Positions 21,290 through 34,100 of a stretch of DNA of 64,000 bases are shown piece after piece. Within the stretch, counting starts at the first letter, position 1. Every line of letters begins with the position of its first letter. Made by a program: the position numbers and the translations under genes. Source of the DNA: Membranipora membranacea (lineage: Eukaryota; Bryozoa; Gymnolaemata; Cheilostomatida; Membraniporidae); contig OU612075.1 of the NCBI GenBank assembly GCA_914767715.1, positions 17,484,001-17,548,000 on the forward strand. The letters run 5' to 3'. The notes below the pieces were generated by a model. The model saw only the letters and a program-made list of their open reading frames with translations, had not been told where the DNA came from and ran no database searches.

Positions 21290-24041
21290 CAGCTCATTAG
21301 ATCTTTGTCATCAGGTTGTCTTCTCCCAACAGTAACTGAAACCAGGGGTTTTAGGATAACCAATACTATTCAACTCCATACAATCGATAAATGATCTGTA
21401 TCTGATCATTATGCCACATTCCTTTAAATTGAGAAGATTAAGCCTGACAAACAGGAGTGTAAGCTGATTAAAACCAGAAACTTCAAAAAGCTAGCCCCGT
21501 TCCTCTTTAATAATGACAGCTTTAAACTACCTTTGCAACAAATAACCTCTGGTCCAAACCTGACAAAGTTTAAACACATAGACAAGCATGCCCCGGAAAC
21601 GGCGATAAGGGTGCGTAATAAAGAAAAGCCAATAGATAACACCAGATATACTTCGTCTCATCACTCTAAAAGTACATATCAAAATCGAGAATACAAATTC
21701 AAAGCTCCCCAGACTGATGCCCAAATTGAATTAAATTACAAGAAATTATGTTACTAATGAGATTCGACTTGCAAAGAAAGATTACATTAGGCAAAAAGGG
21801 TGTAGGCCTATAGTAGTGTCCATGATGTTTTATTTCTTAGCATATATGTTGATGAAAAATTTTTTCCCTTGACAGTTCAGTTGTAAACTCAAACGGGAAG
21901 TGTTGTTAGTGTGCCCTTACAGTTATGCAATTGTTCACAACTCACTTCTCTATGTACCATTTCGAGTAAATAATTTTCATGCATGTCTTAAATCCATGAC
22001 CAAAAGAGGAAGAGGAAATACATCCATTGAAAGATGAAAGCACAGGAGCGTAATATTCACCAATGAACATGACATAGCCTGTGCTCTAAATGATTTTCAT
22101 GTTAGTCGCTGGAAAATCAGAATTTGATCCTGCTAATTCATGTAAAACAAACAGGAGAAACTAATCAATGTGAGTTCACATTTCAGCAAATAACAAGCAA
22201 GACAGTCACTGACCTGATAAGGTCGCTCAAGCCATTAAAACATGGTAGTGTACATGGAATGCCTGCAATGATATATGAAATTATTACAGACCTCATTGCA
22301 TACCCTCTCAGTCTTCTGGTAAACGAGTGTCACAAAGTTCAATATTTCCTCGTTACCCAAAAACAGCTCTTGTCACCCAATAATTCAAAAGAGGGGACAA
22401 AACAGACCGATCAAACTATAGACCTATATCATCCTTACCCATCCTATTGAAATATGAATTATACATGAGAAACCAGATGGTGAGTTTTGTTGAACAGCAT
22501 AACATGCTCCCTGATAAACAGTTTGGTTTGTCGAGGAGAACCACAACACAGAACAAAACCGTTTATCTGTGCTTCAGAAATGGAAAGTCAAACTTGACCA
22601 ATCAGCTCCGTGCTACATTGGGCCTCTATCCCTAGACGTGAGGAAAGCATTTGACACTGTAAAACAATCTTGCTTCATGTATTAAGTAAAAAAACAATTC
22701 CCTTGCTCAACAGCAGCACATGTAATGAAGGTTGGTCATTCCCGATCAGGTATACTGCCAATAACTTGTTGAGTGCTGCAATGATCTATCCTCGGACCTA
22801 TACTGTTTGATATTGCCATCAATAGTAGTTTGCTGCCTCCGCAGATGATAATCTATTATTCTGCGTAGCTACCGGTATACCAGAGGTATTATGAAATACT
22901 CAAACACTCCTAAAAGAAGGATCAACAGAGTACAAAGACACCTAAATATTGCAAAAACACAATTCTGTATTTTCTCAAACCGAAATCCTGAAAACGTTCA
23001 CAATATTGACTACCAAGGCACTAAAATTGAGTCAGAACTTTCAATCTATGTATTTGCGGTTACCTTTGATACAGACCTCCCTTTTCAAACACATGCCATA
23101 GATGTGGCAACCAAGGGAAAATAAATTGTATACTTAATAGCAAAACTTTGACGTTTATGAATACAGAAGAAAAGCTCAAGACCTACAAAATTTTAGTTCG
23201 GCCTATTCTTGAATACTGCTCAGCAATCTATTTAGAAACCGCACAGAAAACTACAGATACAACCCAAACAGTACAAAATAAAGCCATTAGAATAATCATA
23301 TCTGCACCAAGAAAGTTTCCAGTCACAACTGGCAGAACACTTTTGAATCTTTCAAAATTACATAGTAAAGAATATACCTATTTCAAAAACCTATTTCAAA
23401 AACAAGGCATCAAAACTTATCCTTTACCTTTTAGAAAAGGCAAATAGACATCAGCATACCGTAATAAAACCATAAATCCGTACCAATTTTGGTAAATCAG
23501 CTCTGATGAATCTATTACATACACTCAAGCTGGAAAATCAAAAATCACAAAATCTGTTATCATTTACTTGATGTACATGTAGCCTAACATGCTATCTTTA
23601 TTGTGCTGCATGGTTCAGTTATCTACCAGATACCGACAAAAATAGGTTAGAATATATTGATGATAGGCTAATTGCATCAGGCATACCATCACTATGCAGA
23701 TATCTTGAATATTTGTGCCAACGCTTTGTAGCAAGCGTTGTGGCTGATAGTGAGCATAGACCACACAAACATCTGCGGAAGCGCAAGTCTAGCACAGCCC
23801 GCCACTCTTGTAGGCTCATATACATACCACTAGCTTACACAAACTACTGTGTTACAAATAACAGCTTGTTCAGTAAGTATGTGGTCTAGAAAAATCTTTT
23901 CTGATTAACTTTTGTTGCAACTTGTTTTTTTCAATCTCTTTTTATTAAAGTTTTTTATTTTTATTAATTTGTAATGCATACTTCATATGATCCATATCAC
24001 CTATTACAAATTGTTGCAGCAAAGTAATAAATCAATCAATC
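21290..24041 (+). mobile_element. Heavily decayed LINE (endonuclease end to 3' tail)
   Basis: Reading all three frames recovers the order of a non-LTR ORF2: an endonuclease end (SVSDHYATFL, about 21395-21426), the linker KHIDKHAPETAIRVRNKEKP (about 21572-21631), EIRLAKKDYIRQK, RT blocks SLKPLKHGS...GMPAMIYE (22216-22275), DKQFGLSRRTTTQNK and LDVRKAFDTV, then the thumb and C-terminal blocks YKILVRPILEYCSAIYLETA and VQNKAIRIII (23182-23300). Many stops and shifts break it. The tail AATAAATCAATCAATCA ends at about 24041. Confidence 0.78.
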
Positions 24042-26149
24042 AGCCTACAGCGTAGTACAACCTGAAGTTTGTTTGAAGTTTTTTTTTTGAAGTTTGTTTA
24101 TTGCCTAAATCCTGTGATAGGTTGATAGCATCGAATGTACGGCACATACATGGAAAAATAAAAATAAAAGGAGTCTGAGCTGCATTAGTTAAAAAATCGC
24201 ATATAAAATTCAAAAAAGGTATTTTGTCTTTTGGTTGTTCTACACATGGATGGCCTATATTTATCTATTTTTGCTCTACGAGCAGATGTTCTGTTTGTAT
24301 TTATTTTTATACGAGAGTTCAAGGGGTGATTATCATCGTCAGCAACCTGACTGTATTACCATCTTTTGATTGTTATTTCTTTGTCCATTTCTCTTCTCCC
24401 ATTTTAAAAACCACTGTGTTTTAGTTTTGATCTGCATGACTTAACAATTTTTGATCCACATATATACTTTTATTGGCAACTAAAGTCATCTCATTCGAAA
24501 TGTTTTGCACTCAGTGCCAGAAAAAACCCACCATGTCAACTTACTCTTTCACCAATTAATCCTGTTTTTTTCATTCTTAGAGGTCAACAAGTTGCCTTTA
24601 ACTATTTGTTATTTGTATACTTTCAAGCATACCTCTATAAATAAATAAATAGAACAGGCTCACCTGAAATCAATGTTACAAATATCACACTCGCTAAAGC
24701 ACGTTTGGTCTCAGTACACAGCTATGAGCGGAGTGTCAAGTTCTCTCATCTAGCCATCAGCCTTTAGGGTGAGTCTACATGAAGTAAAATCCTTGTATGT
24801 ATCATCTAGAAGTCCTTGCTAGTATGCATGGTGTACAGTATACAGCCTAAGTAGAAGCCTTCCCCAAATCTCAAGATCTTGTCATTGCGTCCTTTTTTTC
24901 TTGGTGGAAATCGGCTTCTTTTTCTTTCTTTTTTTGCTTTTCCACAATACGGTTAGCTGGATATGAATATAAAAATGTGGTGGGTACAAAGGTATAATAT
25001 GGCTCCTCTGTGAAATACTACAGTAGTCTGCACTATCTGGTTGCTGCTATATGACTGACTGGTTTCTGGCTGAGTAATGTTATTTAGTAACCATTGTACT
25101 CTATCTACAAGCAAGTTTGCTTCAATTTATGTGAGACTGGGAAACTCAAAGGTAATATGTGATGGCTATCAGAATTTATGTGAAATTCGATACAACAAGT
25201 ATATACAGAGGTATAATAATTCAATACAAATCATCATCTCAAAGCAGTGAAAATTCACTTATCTACTGGAACAATTGTTGCTCAACAGCAGCCAACTGTG
25301 ATAAAAGCTAATAAGTTGAATATGTTAATTTATCGTACCTTCATAGATGGTAAAAGCCAAGAAAGCTTTTATCATGTGAGATGTGATCTGAAAGATATGC
25401 TTCATAATAAGTACCATAACGTAAGTTCTTAATCATGTAACTGCTGGAGTAGCATAATTAGCTTTCTTTCGTCAAACAAAGGGCTTCCAAAGATAGCTAG
25501 TCCCTAGTAGCATTCTAGGGATTTCCACATCATTTGCTGAAGACATTTTATTACTGTTTGCAACCATTCTGCGCATGCTCAGCTCTGGGCATGAGCTGAT
25601 CTCTGCAAAATTGAGTCTCGGAATTCTGAAGCCATCTGATTGGCTACCTGCTCTGGTGACATACTCCCCAAAGTGTGCGGATTTGTTATTAATAGTTATC
25701 CGTTCTTGTCAGTATTAGCTGATTTTGATTGACAGTTTATGCAGGGGATATCCCATTTCCCCTTTCCAAAGTTGCAATCAGAACCCAAAGTAAACTCATT
25801 GTTCTTGCACATGCGCGAATTCAAGTCACGCATGATGCATACTTAGCCTTACGACACCTGCTTTGTGGTAATGATAACCTAGTTTATCAGTGGTCTACAT
25901 GCCCAGTCAGATCACGAGAGTCAGTATGGTTTGCAACTTTGTCAACGAGACTATTTCCCAGGCTATTTTATTCACGCTAGTAGGGACAGCCAATCAGATG
26001 AATGCAGATCAGTCCCTGTGTTATGTTTTCAAAGTATCAGGTTATGTTAGTATTTCCGGTCCAGGAGAAGAATTTAATTCATCAGAATTTTCATTGGCAT
26101 CAGATATGTTACTCGCTTATTGGTACATGTGACCAACAACCTTGTATGT
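24042..26149. other. Intergenic, LINE 3' scrap and unclassified repeats
   Basis: Contains an inverted 5'-truncated LINE end (24463-24520). ATCTGATTGGC near 25633 and GCCAATCAGAT near 25989 are inverted and may mark an old MITE. No gene is recognised. Confidence 0.45.
24463..24520 (-). mobile_element. 5'-truncated LINE 3' end
   Basis: The reverse complement matches 3301-3360 at nearly every base, including GTGCAAAACATTTCGAATGA and TTGCCAATAAAAGTAT, then similarity stops at the truncation. Confidence 0.85.
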
Positions 26150-26925
26150 TTGAGGTAAGCTGAGTATAGAAAAATCACCAACTGTCCAAGACCACTGACC
26201 AAGTCCCAGAGGGTTCTGTATTAGGCACGATCTTATTTATTATATTTAGCAATGCAATTGATAGTGCAGCGCTAGTCTAAGTGTTCAGACAGCTCCAATA
26301 CGTGGCATTACATTGTCAACCGTGGATGATAATGTAATTCCACTAACTCGCATTGGAGTCCCAATGTTTAATTATACTTTGTTTGTAGATGATACCAGCA
26401 TTTTCAGTATAGAACCTACCCTATTGCATTCTAACTTAAAACACATTGAAAATTGGTCTCTCATAAATAGAGTAATTTTAGATTATACAAAAACTTTTCA
26501 AATTTTATTCAAAACTCAAATGAAAATTGTGCAAAATCCTGAAAACATTTTAGAAATGGGTAACAACCAGTTAGTATCAAAGCCGTTCAAAAATTGTTAA
26601 GGAATTTACCTTGATAATGCCATAAATAACATTCAAAGGCCATATTTTGGTCTTTGTCAAAAATTGAATTTCATTCTGCTCCTGATGCGTTGTGCCAGAA
26701 AGTATTTAGATAAAAAAACTATGATTAGTATTTATTATGCATTTTTCTACCCCACCTTATCTATGGGATTGAGTTTTATGGGCATGCTGCAGATTGCCGT
26801 CTCAACCAAATTTACCTCCTCCAAAAAGCAGCTCTAAGAATTATCTTGAAAATTCCCCTCGGGCTCATTACTACGTATTTCAAAGAATTACAAATGCCTA
26901 TTGATACAGATCTTTGATTCATGTC
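26150..26925 (+). mobile_element. Decayed LINE RT fragment
   Basis: The RT box PEGSVLGTILFIIFSNAID (about 26206-26265) is followed by a FVDDTSIFS active-site block (Val replaces Ala of YADDT, about 26380). Then come a KTFQILFKTQ block, IYLDNAINNIQRPYFG and YLDKKTMISIYYAFFYPTLS. Frame shifts and stops break it. A 17-bp match to the foldback end (TAGTCTAAGTGTTCAGA, 26273) interrupts the first block. Confidence 0.75.
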
Positions 26926-27811
26926 CACAAAGCCAGTTTTAACCTATGAACAAGACAATGAAGGAATCCCCAAAACTTGCACTCGTCAAATGAATTATTT
27001 CAGCCTAAGAGAACCACCAACTGCAGGGGGGAACGAACACTGCTTAACACTGAAGTTAACCTCTGGAGTGCATACCTCATGGGTGAGAAGGTAACAGAGC
27101 CGTCTTGTCCTCCAGGAGTTTGGCGTCTGTTCTGTTGGGGGTCTTATGTTCCAAAGCTAGGGTGACTTGCCTGCCTGAGTGGTTGGGCGGGCAGTAGTTC
27201 CAAACTAGATTAATTGGATGGTCGCCATACTAGTTCCCGACTATATGACCATAGCGCGCACTAATTTTTTAGTCGTAAATTCATGTCTGTATTTCAATTT
27301 TTACTGGATGCAGGAACCAAAAAAGAAAAAAAATCCCCAGCCTCCAAAGAATTCTAATGATGTAAATAGCATATGGAAGTCCCAAATGGGCTGGTTCTGA
27401 CATAGAATATTCATTTATAGCATTTAGAGGCCACTCCATTGACCATTCTAGGGGAGGCAGAGCGTCCCTGCCTCCCCTAGAGCTACGGGCCTGTTTAACA
27501 GCTCACCTTGCGGTGCTAAACTGTTCATACGTTTTGGGTTTCACATCAACTAGACATCCCATAAAATACACTGCTCTAGTGCTTTGGAGCTAACATAATT
27601 TTAAATGACATCATTTTGTTGAATGGACAGAAACTTCTCGTGCAAAAAAAATGGTATTTGGGTTTCAGACATTGGCCAATGTAATCACACACTTGTTAGC
27701 CAAATAGGTTGTTGTCATTCTCTCTTTTATAACCGAGCAACTCCGTTATATATGTAGAGTTGTGACACTGACTGTGACATGAAAAGCTGAAGAACGATAA
27801 ACTTAATCATG
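26926..27811. other. Intergenic, downstream of HERC2
   Basis: No gene was seen. A perfect 13-bp inverted repeat CTAGGGGAGGCAG / CTGCCTCCCCTAG with a 7-base loop lies at 27448-27480. Confidence 0.45.
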
Positions 27812-27817
27812 TTTATT
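27812..27817 (-). promoter_or_regulatory. Candidate HERC2 poly(A) signal
   Basis: TTTATT on the plus strand is AATAAA on the coding strand, 272 bases past the HERC2 stop. No cDNA evidence is available. Confidence 0.4.
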
Positions 27818-27904
27818 TCACAAGCCGATATTTGATATGGGCAACAGAAAAAAGGAAATTCTGAATTGAACACAACATAAAAAAAACAAAGCAAACAAAA
27901 GGAA

Positions 27905-28070
27905 TATAGGTATTGTATGGTAGTTGTATCTATACTGATATCTGTGTTGTATTAGTATCTGTGTTGGTATAGATATCTGTCTTGGTATAGATATCTATAT
28001 TGTAATAGTATCTGTGTTGTGTTGGTATCTGTGTTGTTTTAGTATCTGTTTTGGTATAGCTATCTGTATC
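27905..28070 (-). repeat. Degenerate ~20-bp tandem repeat in HERC2 3' UTR
   Basis: About eight imperfect copies built on GTATCTGTGTTGKTWTAG lie directly after the stop codon on the transcript. Confidence 0.7.
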
Positions 28071-28088
28071 ATGCAGCTGGCCGACTTT

Positions 28089-28143
28089 TCAGGAGAGGCC
28101 ATCAGATGGAGGATCACTCTCGACAAGACCATCATCACTGCCA
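28089..28143 (-). CDS. HERC2: HERC2 last coding exon
   Basis: Acceptor TTTTACAG joins in phase to give [18 protein letters not shown] and TGA at 28089-28091. It is short and not conserved, so less certain than the rest. Confidence 0.7.
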
Positions 28144-31100
28144 CTGTAAAGTAAAATGGATAATAATGGATCCGTTATAAGAATGTACATTTTCATTCAA
28201 CTATTTTTTAAAGTTGATTTGCATACATAAGACTTAGCTGTTATCCTTTAAAATATACTTCCTGATTGGTTTAAACCAATTATGACCGTTCCTGCTGTCC
28301 CAACAAAAACTAACCGTAGCTTCGTCACAAGGCTACACAAAAACACCCAAGTACAAACTGCCATACAGGTTATTTCTGAATTTAAAAGCTACCCAGTCTT
28401 TGTAAGAAAGCATGAAGCAACAATATCATCATAAAGGTCCACCAACCACACATCATTTTTTTGAAAAAAAATAGCATTACCAAGTCAAATAATTTCACCA
28501 GGAAATCAACACCTTAGCCTCGAATTCAGTAAGCCAATATTTTAACCGTCGTTATTATGTATGAGCAGCTTTTTCAAAATTCAACAGACAAAAGAGTCAA
28601 TATTGGAATAGCCAAGACACACTGATGACATGATATACAATAGAATGTATATCTCTGATTGATAGAGATTGAACTAAGTTACTTTGCATGAGTACTATTT
28701 AATTTTACTGAAAAGGGGCGGGTACATGATAGGTACTCTTACTTAATTGACTCTATCGATCAGAGATACACATGACATTAGTGTAGTCTCCATGTCAGTG
28801 TGCTTTCAAGTTACACCAGACAAAAATGTCAAATTGGACTCGCCAAGAAAGAATAGTGAAGTACCTGAATGAGTTGTTGTACATCCCTTCTTCTTCATCA
28901 TCATCCTCATCATCATCATCGTCGTCAATCTCTACCGTAGTATTGAGCTCGTTATCAGAATCCTCAGAGTCTGAATCATTGTCTACATCATCATCATCGT
29001 GTTCACTCAATGCTATACGAGCATACTCATCCGTGTCTGTCAATATAACAGAATAAAAGTGTGTTTATGCCTGGACTAGTAATCTTGGCAACTTTCCCTA
29101 CCTAAAAATGTGGTCCTGACTTTTACTATCCTTTATGTCTGACTGATTTTCAGTGAGTGACCATAGAATTTATTGAACAGATTGCATTGAATTATGTCAT
29201 CAAGTCTATTTGAATTATAAATTGCAACAACGAATCACTGTAAAGTCCGCAGCCGCATGCTCTGCAATTCAGACGATTTGCCAGGCAGAGTTGTTGGATT
29301 CCGGCCAAATTTAGCCATTTCCGCACTCGGCCTTGAAATCGCCCAGGCATTTACACACGTTTGTACAATTGTTTTTTTGAATTTGTCATCAATATTGACA
29401 TCAACATAGACTATCATGACTAACAGGGAGTCACGAACCAGCAAGATGTCCACATTATCTTTTGTACAAGACCACACTGAAGTCAACATGCAGAAGAGGG
29501 ATGCACCTTACGATGCTGAGGGCTGGGACAATTAACATTGAAAGCTTCCCCAGTGGGTCTCGAACTAACGACTCCTCCATAAAGATTAAATTAAAAGATA
29601 TCATTGATTCCATACATTAAACAACAGTCCCAATGGATCGCTTAACATCATTGGATTGAATCAATAACACATATGAACATGCTGCAAATTTTACTCACCT
29701 ATGCTTTTGCAGAAATGTATGGCATACTTGAGTTTATCTCTTAGAACATCTAGTGATGTGTATCGGGGCATTTTTAGTAAGAAGAAACATGTATAACTCT
29801 CTGGTAAGAAATCATCTGCAGGTACATACTTATCTAAAACCTGAATTTAAAAAATACACATTGTAGTGGTCTAACCAATTGCTAAACATGTTTTTTAAGT
29901 ATGTCAGCTCACTAATAATGTATCTGGTGAGATGCCAAGCAAAGTAGATCCTAAGTGTCACATAGGGTGATACCAATATATCCTTGATAATGGATGTTTA
30001 CTACTTGCGTAATCACCCTCCCTCTTTCTAGAAGCATTGAATCAGTATCCGCACGCTGTGGATAGGTAACTAAAGGAAGTGTGGCGTGTTGGGGGATGGT
30101 TTTCTTGTCGTCTTCATTTATTTACTAGCCAACAGTGCCAACCTTATATTGGACTCCGTACTTCAAATAGCACATCTTCTATTACTGATACTGTGATTTT
30201 ATGCAACATCGCCTCTCACCATTTTTTACTCACAATTCAAAATTTACTTTTGAAGTGAACCATATAATCACAAAAACCGAAAAACACAGTGTTGTCTGTT
30301 ACTTCTCAATGTTGGGTTACGATAGATGGAAGGAAATGTTTTATGGTTTGTGAGTTTCAGGGCAATCAATCAAAAGACTGGTCAATTTAGATTTCCCACA
30401 ATTCAATAGACAGTGATCATTGTGGCAACAAATGTGGTCAACAATGTCGGAGTTGTCATAGCTTTGTGAAAGGCTAGACAACCCTGAATTTGGAAATGCG
30501 ATGAGAAGATACCTGATACTTTGTTTTGGATTGATTTCAGTCTAAAAAAAACTTTAGGAATGTTTGATTTTATGGTTAGTTAGTTACCTGTAGTACAAAG
30601 TCTCTGCCCCTGAAGTCTGCCACGGTCCTGGGTAGACGGGTTCTACCCCAGACAAATCTGAGGAATAGGCTTCTCTCCATATTACTAAATTCCTCCATCA
30701 CCAGCCAGAACCACTGTATGAGAGGAGCGGTGGACTCTACACCCTTATATGTTGCCACCTGTGAGAGAAAAATGGTATAATCCATAGGCAGATAAACAAA
30801 GTAAATCATTTGAATAACAGATCGTATCAATTTAAATAAATTATATTATATTGTACACAATTCTCCATTTAAATGTGTAGCGTCACGTGATGAAAAGCCA
30901 GCAATAAGTTACAGATGAGATTTGAAACAAGTATGTTAGAAACTCACACTGACAACGAGGCTACACTATTAATCATGTGCATCATTGATCGTTAGGGTCA
31001 TTAGGTCTGAGTACCTTATGTGTTCCCACCTCCTAAAGAAAGTGACCTCGGATCGTCACAACTAATGCCTCCTGATGGGACTGATGCTAAGTTAAAAAAA

Positions 31101-34100
31101 TCACTCTCTATCGATCAGATATTTACATACAATAGTATATCACATAATCAGTGTGCTAGAAAACATAGATCATTCACACATGATGTAATGTTTGACTCAC
31201 GGATTGAAGTAGGCTGAGGGGTATCTCAGGACTTCCACAAGCCATAGTCTCCAGTTCTACACCATTGAAGAGTGACAATAATGGGACAGGTATCACTTTA
31301 GCCATACCTTCCCTCACCCATCTGACTGGATCATCACATTCATGTAGTCTATAAGATAGACGGAGACAGGTTTTACTTGTTGTACAACCGCTGGCTAACT
31401 TCTATTAACAGGTGAACGCAAGTATATCACTTACATTTAATTCATTAACCCTGCCAGGCCATTGTACCTTTGTCTTCTTCCAAAGAACATTTTTTTCACA
31501 ACGATCTCATATTGTATGAAATGCAAGTGTAAAATATCAATGTATAGCTGATTGAGAATTTGAAGAGGTATACACCCGAGGGTGCTGGGGGCTGGAATAA
31601 TCAACAATGAAAGCTCCCCCAGTGGGACTCGAACCCACAACTCCTGCGGCACTAATCGCCTGGCAGTTGATTGAGAATTTGGCAAAAGTTGGATCCAATT
31701 TGCACACATCTCAGATAAATCCCATTCTACTGGTAAGCTATCGCCTGGCGGGGAGAAACATCAAACACAGGCAAATGGGCTTTAGTGAATTATTATTTTG
31801 CTCCACGTCACATATAATTACATATAAATGTTTATATGTATAATCATATAAGTATTGATCATACCTGTATTTGATAGCAGATCTGACATATTCCTGCCTA
31901 TTCTCAGGAGTTATCTTATTATACTTAGGGTTGAGTTGTACTTCCTGTCCTGTTACACCACTAGTAGAGAAATCTAAATCTGCTGACTGTAACATCTCAT
32001 CATTCATCTCCTTAATACACATCAGTCCTGCAGTAACATATATAAGTTTATAATAAATTGGTATATAAAAACTACAAAACTAAAAAAAATTACATTAAAA
32101 TGACAGAAAACTACAAAAAAACTACAAAAAGTACAAAAAACTTAATTATTCATGATGAAGGACGATGAGTGAGGTATATGCTGTTGCATATGTAACCTAA
32201 ATATCTTCTGTTAGGCATTCAATGCGGGCTTGGAGCATTTTAGCGAAAAACTCCCCTTTTCCATTGAAGATTAAACATTCAGCACAAGATTCAACCCTTT
32301 GAATGAGCAAACCTGCCGTTACCTTCATGCTTGTTACCTACAATGTGAGGGCAATTAGAGAACAGTGGATCCTGAAAGTCAACACAAACACTATGACATA
32401 ATTTTACTATTTATGAGTGCCTTACCAGGTAAGAAGTCTTTATCCACCTCTGTGATGTCAGATGTAGTCAGCTCCAGACCTACCAGCTGTTTCCACACAG
32501 ATTCAGCCAGAGTTAGAGATAGGGGGCTACCTGTACGCACCGCAATACCTACCAGAACAAAACACAGTCTAAACAACTAAGTCACAACTAAACACAATGA
32601 AATCAAGTATGAGAATGAGAAGAATTATAGTATAATACCATATTCAAGATTGTATCAATATGCCTGCATTTAGAACTGCTTCCCCTGGAATAGCCGGTAG
32701 AATGGGAGCAACCTATAATGCAGACAAATTGGTTAAAACTTTATCATGGAATCAGTAAGTCAACTGCATCCTAGTATATATCAGTATAGGAGTCAGATGT
32801 ATCATATTAATAAAAGTATCAGCGTCAGCTGACAAACAGGAAAAGGCAACAACTAACCTTTGAAATCAACATTACTAATAGGATATGACCAACTCCTAGC
32901 TTAAGATTTTGTTTCAGTTGCATTAATTGTTTCAATATTAAAGAAGTAGATGATAATGATACGCACTTTATTCTTTTCTGGCTTCTCACAAAGTCTTAAG
33001 CTGCATATACACTGCATATTTTTCAACATTCTGGAAGTTTTTTCTCGTCAGATTTTCCCAATCAGATTTTGCTTCAATATGAGCTATCATTGGCACCAAC
33101 CAAAAATCAGTGTAAATGCAGCTTAAGAATGAGTGCAGGTAGTGCAGGGAGTGTAAGCATTGAACATACCTATCAGCATTCCAAGTAGTTTGAACATGTT
33201 CTGATGTAGTTTAGTCGCGCATAGAGGGTTGAGCAGGAAGCAGTCTCTATTAGCTCCAGATTCTGATCTACCATTAGGGGTGGCGCAGAGAATGTTCACA
33301 CTTCCATTCTGTAGCTCCTCACAGATCTCAGCTATTGACTCACTGTATCCCCCACCACAGTCATCCACCTGCAGACAGGGACAAACAGCAGAATATGAAT
33401 ATGTTATAAGACTAAAATTAAACATTAAAATTAAATAAAGTTTTTAATATTATTCTTCAAGTGATATCCGGTTTCTTGACAGAACTATGAAAGTGTTTAT
33501 AATTGATCTAAAATGATCTCACAGCAAATTAATTTGTGTTCACCAGGTACAGAACCGGATTACAAATCACAGCTAGCTATGGAAATTGAAAATAATGTCA
33601 AAGATCACAAGTACAGGTACACATACAGCATAAATATAATTATTCTGCCTGTCATTGCGTGAAACCTATGCAAGATTTGCAAGTCGATTTAGTCAATTTA
33701 CTTGCAAACTAGATGGCCAAAGTACAATACTGTCCTAACATGTAGTTGTTATAACTTACCGATTCTCCTACAAATTTGACTTTCCAGATTCTATGAGGGA
33801 GAAGGAGAGATTCTGGTGTTAACATGGCCATCTTACCAACAAGCTGACCAAATACTGACTTCAATCCATCTGTGCCAGCTAATCCTCCACCAGCTCGAGA
33901 TCGAGATTTCTTCACCTATACAAACACACAACATGAATAAAAGACAACTAGGGGTGGAAAGAACAATTTTTTAAAAAGAATATTGGCTTTTTATTGCAAC
34001 AATACTAAAAGAATCATTCTCCTAAAGAAATGACAAAGAAGAAGCCATGCGGACAAGCATCTCAAATTGCCACATGTATTGTGCAAACACAACCCTGCCT

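Noticed and set aside
28826-29056. Poly-Ser open frame on the plus strand
   Set aside because: Antisense of the Asp/Glu tail exon of HERC2.
29235-29489. 84-codon minus-strand frame in a HERC2 intron
   Set aside because: No motif recognised, no splice sites that join it in phase with HERC2, and exons on both sides already join directly.
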